Assembly: GCA_964619955.1 (NCBI GenBank)
Contig: CAZUJF010000055.1
Span: 1-30,992, forward strand
Reading direction: 5' to 3'
DNA length: 30,992 bases
Origin: JACQFK01 sp964619955
GTDB taxonomy: Bacteria > Planctomycetota > MHYJ01 > JACPRB01
The notes under the pieces are model-generated. The model had not been told where the DNA came from, did no database searches, and saw only the letters and a list, made by a program, of their open reading frames with translations. A program made the translations under genes and the position numbers. Position 1 is the stretch's first letter. Each line of letters starts with the position of its first letter. This document shows positions 23,988-30,901 of this stretch, piece by piece.

Positions 23988-25616
23988 GTGGAAGCCGCCG
24001 TCGCGCGCGCCTTGGGCGCGTACTACACGCCCGCCGATCTGGCCCGTCCCCTGTCCGCCTGGGCCATCCGGCAGTCCGGCGACCGCGTCTTCGACCCCTC
24101 TTTCGGCGAGGGCGTCTTCCTGTCCTGCGGCGTGGAACGCCTGGTCGCGCTCGGCGTGGACGCCCGGCGGCTGCCGGACCAGATCGCCGGCGTCGAACTC
24201 GAAGCCCGTGCGCTGGGCCATGCGCAGGGCGCGCTGCTCTCGCGGCATCCCGGACTGCGCTGGAGCCGGCTGGCGCAGCAGGACTTCTTCCAGTTCGCCC
24301 CCGAACAGCTCGGCAAGATCGCCTTCGACGCCGTCGTCGGCAATCCTCCGTACCTGCGGACCCAGGGGCGCAGCCCGGCCTCAAAACAACGCGCGCTCGA
24401 GGCGGCCCGCCGCGCGGGAGTCGAGCTCGGCGCCGAAGCCAGCACCTGGGCGCCCTTCGTGGCCGCCGCCGCCGGTTTCGTGAAGCCGGGCGGACGCCTG
24501 GCGATGGTCGTGCCGCGGGAAGCCCTCTTCGCCAATTACGCCAAACCCCTGCTCGCCGCGCTCCAGACGCGCTTCGCGCGCGTGCATCTGATCGCGCTCG
24601 ACGACTACTGGTTCGAGGGCGCCACGGTCAAGGTCGCGCTCCTGCTCGCCGAGGGCCGCGGGCCCGGAAGCCTGCAGCTGCAGGAGGCCCGGGATCTCTC
24701 GGACCTCGAGGGCCTGCTGCGGACCGCGCCCGCAAAGGGCCCCGCGCCCTCCTGGGTCGCGTCCCGCATCCCGGACGGGGCGCGCGACGCCTGCACCCGG
24801 CTCCTGGCATCCGATGCGCTGACGCCGCTCGCCGATCTCGTCCAGGTCCGCATCGGCGTCGTCACGGGCGAGAAGGACTACTTCCTGCTTCCCGAAACCC
24901 AGGCCGCCGGCCTCGCGCTGCCGGAGCTCTGGCTGCCGCAGACGCTGTCCACGCCGTCCCAGCTTTCGGGCAGCGTGTTCCGGGAGGACGACTTCGGCCG
25001 CCTCGAACGCAGCGGCGCCCCCTGCCGGCTGCTTGCCCTGCCCGAGGACTACGCCGGGGGCGACGCCGCGCTCGACGCCTATCTCGCCTGCGGGATCGAA
25101 ACGGGCGTCGATCAGAACTACAAATGCCGCACGCGCAAACCCTGGTTTTCCGTGCGGCGCCAGCTGCCGCCCGCGGATCTCTTCCTGGGCTATCTCGCGA
25201 AACGCCGGCTCCGCATCGCCACGAACGAGGCGCGCGCCCACTGCACGAACAACCTGCACCGCCTCTACCTGAATCCCGGGCTGCGCCCGGCGGCGCCGCT
25301 GCTCGCCGCCTCCGCGCTCAACGCGGTGAGCATGCTGTCCGCCGAACTCACGGGGCGCACCGCCGCCGCCGGGGCGCTCAAGATCGAGCCGGGGGACTGC
25401 GCCCGCCTGCAGATGATCCGCCCCGGGCTGCTCCTGGAAAGCTCGGAGGCGACGCACCGGGCGCGCGCGATCGACCTGGCGCTGCGCGAAGGGCGCGACG
25501 AGGACGCGTTCGCGCTCGCCGACGCCTGGGCCGCCCGCGCGGCGGGCTGGGATGCGCGGGAACTCGCCCGTGTCAGGCTCGCCCAGCGCGCGCTGCGCGA
25601 CGCGCGGCTCCGCTGA
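23988..25616 (+). CDS. N6-adenine DNA methyltransferase, Eco57I/type IIG-like, without nuclease domain
   Basis: 542 residues from GTG 23988, chosen for AAGGAG at 23977-23982; GTG 23958 in the same frame would add 10 residues. Seen: motif X GAYYTP (10-15), motif I DPSFGEG (36-42) for S-adenosylmethionine and motif IV NPPY (119-122) for the target adenine, then the catalytic half continuing to about 270 and a C-terminal half resembling the target-recognition domain of TaqI/Eco57I-type enzymes (VRIGVVTGEKDYFLL, then TGVDQNYKCRTRKPW). Known: such enzymes methylate adenine N6. No restriction nuclease motif is found in this protein or its neighbours, so it looks like a solo methyltransferase. It lies 67 nt after the helical-repeat gene in the same direction. 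Inferred: epigenetic marking, or part of an undescribed system with the two zinc-ribbon genes. Confidence 0.85.
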   Translation: MEAAVARALGAYYTPADLARPLSAWAIRQSGDRVFDPSFGEGVFLSCGVERLVALGVDARRLPDQIAGVELEARALGHAQGALLSRHPGLRWSRLAQQDFFQFAPEQLGKIAFDAVVGNPPYLRTQGRSPASKQRALEAARRAGVELGAEASTWAPFVAAAAGFVKPGGRLAMVVPREALFANYAKPLLAALQTRFARVHLIALDDYWFEGATVKVALLLAEGRGPGSLQLQEARDLSDLEGLLRTAPAKGPAPSWVASRIPDGARDACTRLLASDALTPLADLVQVRIGVVTGEKDYFLLPETQAAGLALPELWLPQTLSTPSQLSGSVFREDDFGRLERSGAPCRLLALPEDYAGGDAALDAYLACGIETGVDQNYKCRTRKPWFSVRRQLPPADLFLGYLAKRRLRIATNEARAHCTNNLHRLYLNPGLRPAAPLLAASALNAVSMLSAELTGRTAAAGALKIEPGDCARLQMIRPGLLLESSEATHRARAIDLALREGRDEDAFALADAWAARAAGWDARELARVRLAQRALRDARLR

Positions 25617-26507
25617 TCACTCCGCCAGGTGCGCGAGCTTCGCGGCGATGCGGGCCGCCTCCGACTTGATCTCCGCGGTGTTCCGTCCGGGGAAGAAGCG
25701 TTTCAGCGCGGCGAGCTCCTCGACTTTTTCGTGCCAGTGCTTCAGCAGATGGCGCCAGTCGGAGAGGATGCGGTCCAGGTCGTCCGGCGGCTGGATGTTC
25801 CGGCCCTTGAGCAGCTTGCGCGCCTTCTCCTCGACGCGCTCGAGCTCGACGAGCCGGCCCTCCACGACGTCGCGGCGCAGATGATCGCGCACGCCCTGGT
25901 CGGGGATCGATCGGATCTTCTTCGAAATGGCGCTGATCTTGTGCACGGGAAGCCGGTGCTCGACGGCGACGGCGACCATCTGCTTGCCGCCGAAGCGGTG
26001 CGCCTCGAGGGCGGTGCGGCCGGCGATCTTTCGGTCCCGGATCGCCCGCTGGACGCTTTCGTCCATCTGCAGCATCGAGAGCAGGTCGCGGATCCACGCC
26101 TCCGAGAGGCCCACGGACTTCGCGACGCGCTTCATCGCCTCGCTCTCGGCGAGGTTCTGCTTCCGGAGCAGGTCGACCATCATGTGGAGGCCCTGCGCCT
26201 TCTCGATGTCGGAGAGGCCCTCGCGCTGGAAGTTCTCCGCGAGGGACTGCATCGCCATCTCCTCGTCGCTGAGCTCGTCGACCTCGACCTCGACCTTGTC
26301 CCAGCCGAGGTGTTTGAGCGCGGCGAGGCGGCGGTGGCCGTAGCAGAGCTCGATCTGGGAGCCCTTCATGCGTCCGCGCAGCGAGCCGGGCCAGAGTCCC
26401 GAGGCCTGGATCTCGTCGGCGAGCGCGCGGATGGACTCCTTGTCCATCTTCTTGCGGGCCTGCCAGGGATTGGGAAGGATGTCCTTGATCGGAATGACGA
26501 CCTTCAT
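25617..26507 (-). CDS. ParB/Spo0J-family partition protein
   Basis: 296 residues from ATG 26507, with GGGGGG 7 to 12 nt upstream on the minus strand; the frame continues 25 codons upstream without a ribosome-binding site. Seen: the ParB N-terminal nuclease-like CTPase fold with CYGHRRLAALK (GHRR 57-60, usually GERR) and ENFQREGLSDIEKA (ENFQR 91-95), then a helix-turn-helix (about 122-148, VGLSEAWIRDLLSML) and a charged helical C-terminal half. Known: ParB loads on parS as a CTP-dependent clamp near the origin. The usual partner parA is not adjacent and no consensus parS was spotted in the window. The stop abuts the methyltransferase stop with no gap. Inferred: a chromosomal or ParB-like nucleoid protein; location near dnaA fits. 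Confidence 0.8.
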   Translation of the reverse strand: MKVVIPIKDILPNPWQARKKMDKESIRALADEIQASGLWPGSLRGRMKGSQIELCYGHRRLAALKHLGWDKVEVEVDELSDEEMAMQSLAENFQREGLSDIEKAQGLHMMVDLLRKQNLAESEAMKRVAKSVGLSEAWIRDLLSMLQMDESVQRAIRDRKIAGRTALEAHRFGGKQMVAVAVEHRLPVHKISAISKKIRSIPDQGVRDHLRRDVVEGRLVELERVEEKARKLLKGRNIQPPDDLDRILSDWRHLLKHWHEKVEELAALKRFFPGRNTAEIKSEAARIAAKLAHLAE

Positions 26508-26553
26508 GGTGACAACCCCCCTTCCAAGATTCCCCGGCCGCGAATGCTTTCCG

Positions 26554-26582
26554 ATTCTAGTGGTTCGACCGGATTCAATCAA
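26554..26582 (-). promoter_or_regulatory. Promoter of the ParB-like gene
   Basis: On the minus strand TTGATT (26582-26577) and TAGAAT (26559-26554) are separated by 17 nt. Transcription would begin about 40 nt before ATG 26507. The divergent gap 26508-26836 holds this promoter and the one for the FHA gene; nothing else stands out in it. Confidence 0.6.
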
Positions 26583-26700
26583 CGAGTTGCGGCCTTGAGC
26601 GACGCCGGCATGATTCCCCGCGGCCGCTGCATGAATCGAATTCGGCTCACCAGAAGTCCGCGTCTTCCCCGGGTGTCAACGAAGCGCGGCCGGGATTAAA

Positions 26701-26728
26701 TTGACAGTGCGAAGTCGCGGGCTAGAAT
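26701..26728 (+). promoter_or_regulatory. Promoter of the FHA-dnaA operon
   Basis: TTGACA (26701-26706, perfect -35) and TAGAAT (26723-26728) are separated by 16 nt: the best sigma-70-like promoter in the window. The leader would be about 100 nt to GTG 26837. An inverted copy of the -35 hexamer, TGTCAA, lies at 26674-26679. Confidence 0.7.
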
Positions 26729-26836
26729 ACTCCCATCACCCCGGATTTGACGCGCGTGCGTGGGGTTCGCGCGTCGGCGGAGAGAGGCGGGAGCTGGCTG
26801 AATTGAACGGTCCAGAGGCAGGGGGATGCTCTCGTC

Positions 26837-27373
26837 GTGGCTCGGCTGATCGTCGAATCTCAAGGCACCAGGCGGGAGGTCCGGGTCACCGGCCCCCTGA
26901 CGGTCGGACGGTCCCCCTCGGCCACGATCCCCATCGACGACAAGACGCTCTCCCGGGAACACACCCAGTTCTACATCGACCGCGGCCGGCTCTGCGTCCG
27001 CGACCTCGAGAGCAAGAACGGGACCTTCGTGAACGGCCAGCTGCTCAAAGGCCCGGCCGTGCTCAAGCCCGGCGACAAGGTCCGCATCGGGGACGCGGTC
27101 TTCAGCCCCGTCTTCGAGCAGGGCGACGCGATGCCGGCCGTGGCCGCCCCGCTGGCGGCGCCGCCTCCGCGTCCCGCGGCGGTCCCCGCCGGAACGGCGA
27201 CCGCCACGGCCGCCCCGGTCGGCCGCGGTCGTGACCGCGCCCCCCTCAGCACGATGCCGGGCGCCGCGGCCGTCCTGTTCTACCGGCTCATCCTGCTGGG
27301 CGTCGTGGTCGGCGGGGCCTGGTTCTCGAAGGGCCTCTTCCACACCTTCCTCCTGCCCCATCTGCCCCGATGA
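26837..27373 (+). CDS. FHA-domain protein with C-terminal membrane helix
   Basis: 178 residues from GTG 26837; a G-rich site (AGGGGGA, 26819-26825) lies 11 nt upstream. Seen: a complete forkhead-associated domain (about 3-95) with GRSPSATIPI, SREH and NGTFVNG, the residues that bind phosphothreonine. A Pro/Ala-rich linker follows (about 98-140), then one hydrophobic helix (LFYRLILLGVVVGGAWF) near the C-terminus, which suggests a cytosolic FHA domain tethered to the inner membrane. The gene overlaps dnaA by 4 nt (ATGA). Inferred: it recruits a protein phosphorylated by a Ser/Thr kinase to the membrane, and it is translated with DnaA. No kinase gene lies in the window. Confidence 0.85.
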   Translation: MARLIVESQGTRREVRVTGPLTVGRSPSATIPIDDKTLSREHTQFYIDRGRLCVRDLESKNGTFVNGQLLKGPAVLKPGDKVRIGDAVFSPVFEQGDAMPAVAAPLAAPPPRPAAVPAGTATATAAPVGRGRDRAPLSTMPGAAAVLFYRLILLGVVVGGAWFSKGLFHTFLLPHLPR

Positions 27374-28728
27374 ACGCCCTCAACCGCCAGGACAAGGACA
27401 AGATCCTCTCGTATCTCGAGGCCCGCCTCGAACCGAAGATCTACGACACCTGGTGCCGGACCCTGGAGCTGGAATCCACCGGCGAGAATTCGTACCGCGT
27501 GCCCACGGCCAACCCGTTCTACCGGGACTGGCTGGAGAAGATGCTGCGCAAGCCGCTCGAGGACGCGTTCTCCAACGTGTTCGGCAGCGTGCCGGCCCTC
27601 GTCTTCCATGTGGAGCCCGGCCTCTCCGCCCCGGCCCTGCCCGCGCCGCTGCCGGCGCCCGTCCCCGTCGAACGCTCCATCGAGCCCGAAGGACAGCCGA
27701 AGACCGACTTCGTCTTCAACCCCAACTACACCTTCGAGAATTACATCGAGGGGCCGTCCAACCGGATGGCCTATGCGGTCGCCGTCGCCGTCAGCGAGAA
27801 CCCCGCGCACCTCTACAACCCGCTGTTCATCCACGGCGGCGTCGGCCTGGGCAAGACGCATCTGCTCCAGGCCATCTGCCACGCGATCCTGAGGCGCACC
27901 CCGGGGGCGAAGGTCCTCTATCTGTCGTGCGAGGACTTCGTGAACGGGTACATCTACGGGATCCAGAAGAAGAGCCTGGAGGCCTTCCGGGCGCGGCACC
28001 GGAACGCGGACGTGCTGGTCGTCGACGACATCCACTTCCTCACCGGGAAGGAGCAGAGCCAGGAGGAGTTCTTCCACACGTTCAACGCGCTGCACATGGC
28101 GGGCAAGCAGGTGGTGCTCTCCAGCGACCAGTCCACGTCGGATCTGAAATCGCTCACGCAGCAGCTGATGTCGCGCTTTCGGAGCGGCTTCGAGATCCGG
28201 ATCATGCCCCCGACCTACGAGACGCGCCTGGCCATCCTGCGCGGCAAGGCGGAGGCCCGCGGCGTGGACCTGCCGCTCGACGTGCTCGGCTACATCTCGA
28301 CGATCGTGCAGAACAACATCCGCGAACTCGAAGGAGCCCTGACCAAGGTCCTGGGCTTCGCCGCCCTGGCGAAGCGCCCCGTGGACCTGGAGCTCGCCAA
28401 GGAGGTCCTGCGCGAGACGCCCGCCCCCACGCCGGCGGCCCGGACGATTTCCGAGATCCAGCAGGTCGTGGCCCGCTACTACCAGAAGAAGGTCTCGGAA
28501 TTCCAGATGAAGAAGTGGACGAAGTCCACGTCGCTGGCCCGCCAGGTCTGCATCTATCTGTGCCGCAAACTGACGAGCGCCTCGCTGGAGGAACTCGGCA
28601 ACCACTTCGGCGGGAAGGACCACAGCACGATGCTGTATTCCATCCGCAAGATCGAGAAGCTCGCCCAGGATGAACCTTCGCTCAGGGCTGATCTCGACCG
28701 TCTCGGCCGCGACCTCGGCCACCCCTAA
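27370..28728 (+). CDS. dnaA: Chromosomal replication initiator DnaA
   Basis: 452 residues from ATG 27370, overlapping the FHA gene. Seen: domain I (1-80, KIYDTWCRTLELE), a short Pro-rich domain II (about 85-105), the AAA+ domain III with Walker A GGVGLGKTH (156-164) and Walker B VVDDIHFL (from about 217), and the DNA-binding domain IV with the DnaA signature GGKDHSTMLYSIRKIE (about 414-429). It opens the replication origin by binding DnaA boxes with ATP. The next 380 nt contain DnaA-box-like sites and no gene, the usual place for oriC. The length is normal. A hairpin terminator starts 3 nt after the stop. Confidence 0.97.
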   Translation: MNALNRQDKDKILSYLEARLEPKIYDTWCRTLELESTGENSYRVPTANPFYRDWLEKMLRKPLEDAFSNVFGSVPALVFHVEPGLSAPALPAPLPAPVPVERSIEPEGQPKTDFVFNPNYTFENYIEGPSNRMAYAVAVAVSENPAHLYNPLFIHGGVGLGKTHLLQAICHAILRRTPGAKVLYLSCEDFVNGYIYGIQKKSLEAFRARHRNADVLVVDDIHFLTGKEQSQEEFFHTFNALHMAGKQVVLSSDQSTSDLKSLTQQLMSRFRSGFEIRIMPPTYETRLAILRGKAEARGVDLPLDVLGYISTIVQNNIRELEGALTKVLGFAALAKRPVDLELAKEVLRETPAPTPAARTISEIQQVVARYYQKKVSEFQMKKWTKSTSLARQVCIYLCRKLTSASLEELGNHFGGKDHSTMLYSIRKIEKLAQDEPSLRADLDRLGRDLGHP

Positions 28729-28730
28729 CA

Positions 28731-28758
28731 TTTCGGCCGCCGGAAGCGGCGGCCGAAA
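28731..28758 (+). terminator. Hairpin terminator after dnaA
   Basis: A perfect 12-bp stem (28731-28742 with 28747-28758, loop GAAG), rich in GC, begins 2 nt after the dnaA stop. It is flanked by TTT on the left and AAA on the right, so it can act on either strand, but no long U-tract follows. Confidence 0.65.
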
Positions 28759-29098
28759 CCCTCCGAAGCTCCACCCCCCCCGAAAATGAGCGCAGGAGGG
28801 TACGCACCGCTGTTAGTGTTAGCTTTATGTTACAGCAAACACTTTCCACCGCGCCGGGGTAGAGATTGTGGAAAGTCCAACACCTCCCGCGAAGTGCCCC
28901 CAAGGGTCTCAAATTCTAAACGCAGGCCTCCCAAAGAAATCCACAAGACGTAACAGGCTGTTTAAGTCTCAAATACCTATCAACCAGATACTTATATTAA
29001 CTATCCACAAACTCTCCACAAAAACACCCTCCCTTAAGATTAAGAAGAACCTTAAATAGATCTCTTCTCTTCTATAGAAGCGAGCGCCCTCCCCTGCC
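28759..29098. other. oriC: Candidate chromosomal origin of replication (oriC)
   Basis: This gene-free stretch is far less GC-rich than the rest of the window, especially 28950-29060. It carries DnaA-box-like nonamers (consensus TTATCCACA): CTATCCACA at 29001-29009 (one mismatch), CTCTCCACA at 29012-29020, AAATCCACA at 28937-28945 and, reversed, TGTGGAAAG at 28867-28875 (two mismatches each). The AT-rich stretch around 28950-29060 could be the unwinding element. Position beside dnaA, and with ParB nearby, supports an origin. A small plus-strand ORF at 28868-29059 is not considered a gene. Confidence 0.7.
28841..28876. repeat. Perfect 9-bp inverted repeat of DnaA-box-like sites
   Basis: ACTTTCCAC (28841-28849) and GTGGAAAGT (28868-28876) are exact inverted copies separated by 18 nt. 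Each contains a TTTCCAC core similar to a DnaA box, so they form a head-to-head pair on opposite strands within the candidate origin. Confidence 0.55.
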
Positions 29099-29104
29099 TA
29101 TAAT
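29069..29104 (+). promoter_or_regulatory. Promoter and palindrome before the Sua5/TsaC gene
   Basis: TATAAT (29099-29104) is a perfect -10 box ending 6 nt before GTG 29111, implying a leaderless transcript. No clear -35 box lies at 17 nt. CTTCTATAGAAG (29069-29080) is a perfect 12-bp palindrome about where a -35 would be, possibly an operator. Confidence 0.55.
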
Positions 29105-29110
29105 TCGCCC

Positions 29111-30016
29111 GTGTTCCAGAGCCAGGAGATCCGACGGGCTGCCGACCTGCTCTTAAAGGGCGCTTTGGTGGCGTTCCCCACGGAGACGGTCTATGGGTTG
29201 GGGGCGCTGGCTACGAATGAACGGGCCGTTCGACGGATCTACCAGGTCAAAGGCCGCCCCTTGGGGCATCCCTTGATCGTTCACTCGGCAAACAGAGAAG
29301 AGGCGCTGGATCTGGTCCGGGAACTGAGTGTCGAAGCCCGACGCTTGGCGGATCTGTTTTGGCCGGGGCCGCTCACGCTCATTCTGCCGAAGACCCGGCG
29401 GATTCCGGATCTGGTGACCGGGGGGCAGGACTTGGTGGGGATCCGTGTGCCGGCCCATCCGCTGGCCCAGGCGCTGCTCTATCAGGTCGGCCAGCCCGTG
29501 GCGGCCCCCTCGGCGAATCGATTCGGCCGGGTGAGCCCCACCTCCGCCGAGCACGTGCGGCGGGATCTGGGTTCCAGGGTGGATTTCATTCTCGACGGGG
29601 GTCCTTGCCGGGTGGGGGTGGAATCCACGATCGTGGCTTTTCGCACAGGCGCCGTCCAGATCCTGAGGCCGGGAGGCGTCTCCCGGGAGGCCATCGAGGC
29701 GGCGCTGGGCCGAAAGGTGGAATTGCCGGAACAGGCGGGTTTGAGGGTGTCGGGCGCCCTGGCGTCGCATTATGCGCCCAGGGCCCGGGTGCTCACGGCC
29801 TCCGGGGCCGCCTTCCAGCGTTTGTTGAGACGCTCCAAGGACAGCGTTCACCGGGTGATCGTTCTCCGGGGATCGGCGCTGTCCGCGGAACGCCTCTATG
29901 ACTCGCTGCGCCGGGCGGATGATGCCGGAGCGGATCTGATCCTGGCGGAGCTGCCGTCAGAACGGGGTTTGGGCCTGGCGGTGGCGGACCGGCTGCGAAA
30001 GGCCTCGACGCGCTGA
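29111..30016 (+). CDS. tsaC: Threonylcarbamoyl-AMP synthase, Sua5/YrdC/TsaC family
   Basis: 301 residues from GTG 29111. Seen: the YrdC domain (about 1-190) with VAFPTETVYGLG, KGRPLGHPLIVH, LWPGPLTLI-like FWPGPLTLILPK, GIRVPAHP, APSANRFGRVSPT and VESTIVAF; a short linker; and the C-terminal part SGALASHYAPRARV typical of the longer Sua5 form. Known: it makes threonylcarbamoyl-AMP from Thr, bicarbonate and ATP for the t6A modification of tRNAs that read ANN codons, in the cytosol. It lies just right of the candidate origin and is convergent with the STAS-domain gene, with 4 nt between the stops. GC content is lower than in the middle of the window. Confidence 0.93.
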   Translation: MFQSQEIRRAADLLLKGALVAFPTETVYGLGALATNERAVRRIYQVKGRPLGHPLIVHSANREEALDLVRELSVEARRLADLFWPGPLTLILPKTRRIPDLVTGGQDLVGIRVPAHPLAQALLYQVGQPVAAPSANRFGRVSPTSAEHVRRDLGSRVDFILDGGPCRVGVESTIVAFRTGAVQILRPGGVSREAIEAALGRKVELPEQAGLRVSGALASHYAPRARVLTASGAAFQRLLRRSKDSVHRVIVLRGSALSAERLYDSLRRADDAGADLILAELPSERGLGLAVADRLRKASTR

Positions 30017-30020
30017 CGTC

Positions 30021-30782
30021 CTACGGCTTGCAGCGCTTGCAGGGTTGTTTGCCCGAGGAGCGGGCGTGCCACTTGCTCTCGAAGTAGGTCCGGTTCTCCT
30101 CGTGGATCTTCTGCGCCACCGAGCAGTAGGAGAGATGGAAGCTCTTCTCGGCCTTGGCCTCGGAGGAGACATACTCCGCCAGGGCGCCTCGGGACATGTA
30201 CTCGTCGATGGGCAGTTCGAACGCCTTGGTCGCCTCGGCTTCCGTGTTGAAGACCTGGATGAAGTGGTTCAGGCCCAGGCGCTCCAGGACCACCTTGGAA
30301 TCGGGACCCAAGCCGAAGAACTTCATGTCGCCGCCGCGGGCGCGGGCTTCGTCGATGTAGGAGACGAAGCTCGAAATCCCGTGGCTGTTCAGATAGTTCA
30401 GGCGGGTGCAGTCGACCGCGATCCGGGCGAAGCCCCGGTTCATGAGACGCTCGAAGACCTTGGTGACGGGCTCTTCCTTGGTTTCGTCGAGGCGGCCGTC
30501 CAGCGACACCACCGCGACCCCGTGGGCGTCCCGAAGGTCGATTTTGAGCGAGCGCTTCTCGCCGCGGCCGGCGATCTGCTCCTGAAGGATCTCGCGTATC
30601 AGCTTGCGGCTCAAGATCTTCTTTTCGATGAGGATTTCGCCCAGGCGGGGGGGGACCTGCTTCAGTTCGATATGGGAGCGCTGGATGGCGAGGGCCTCGT
30701 CGATGGCCTCAGGGGAGGCCAGGTTCCGGCGGACCAGCAGCTCGCCGATCTTGTGATACGTATCGTGCAGCTTTTTCGACAT
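30021..30782 (-). CDS. STAS-domain protein with MshEN-like N-terminus and Cys-rich C-terminus
   Basis: 253 residues from ATG 30782, with GGGGGAG just upstream on the minus strand. Seen: residues 8-70 resemble the MshEN/T2SSE N-terminal fold (KIGELLVRRNLASPEAIDEAL, then PRLGEILIEKKILSRKLIREIL), known to bind c-di-GMP or to mediate contacts in secretion ATPases. A STAS domain follows (about 78-185: VAVVSLDGRLDETKEEP, CTRLNYLNSHGISSFVSY), as in anti-sigma-factor antagonists; the Ser in YLNSHG is the position phosphorylated in that family. The last 40 residues contain KWHARSSGKQPCKRCKP. Inferred: a cytosolic signalling protein with a possible metal-binding tail. No partner kinase or phosphatase gene lies beside it. 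Confidence 0.75.
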   Translation of the reverse strand: MSKKLHDTYHKIGELLVRRNLASPEAIDEALAIQRSHIELKQVPPRLGEILIEKKILSRKLIREILQEQIAGRGEKRSLKIDLRDAHGVAVVSLDGRLDETKEEPVTKVFERLMNRGFARIAVDCTRLNYLNSHGISSFVSYIDEARARGGDMKFFGLGPDSKVVLERLGLNHFIQVFNTEAEATKAFELPIDEYMSRGALAEYVSSEAKAEKSFHLSYCSVAQKIHEENRTYFESKWHARSSGKQPCKRCKP

Positions 30783-30873
30783 TCACTCCCCCAGATGCCC
30801 TAAGTACTTCGGCGTGCGCGATTCGGAGGCGTCCCGCCCTGCGGCGGAAGCGGCTCAAAACCGCACCCAGCTC

Positions 30874-30901
30874 AGTACAAGTATACCCCAGACCCGGTCA
30901 A
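30874..30901 (-). promoter_or_regulatory. Candidate promoter of the STAS-domain gene
   Basis: On the minus strand TTGACC (30901-30896) and TGTACT (30879-30874) are 16 nt apart. A better -10 hexamer, TATACT (30885-30880), lies only 10 nt from that -35, so the exact boxes are uncertain. The leader would be about 85 nt. Confidence 0.4.

Noticed and set aside
23958..25616. Complete restriction-modification system
   Set aside because: Only the methyltransferase is recognisable; no nuclease motif was found in it or in adjacent genes.
28868..29059. 63-residue ORF in the candidate origin
   Set aside because: No ribosome-binding site or motif, and it covers the DnaA-box-like sites in AT-rich DNA.
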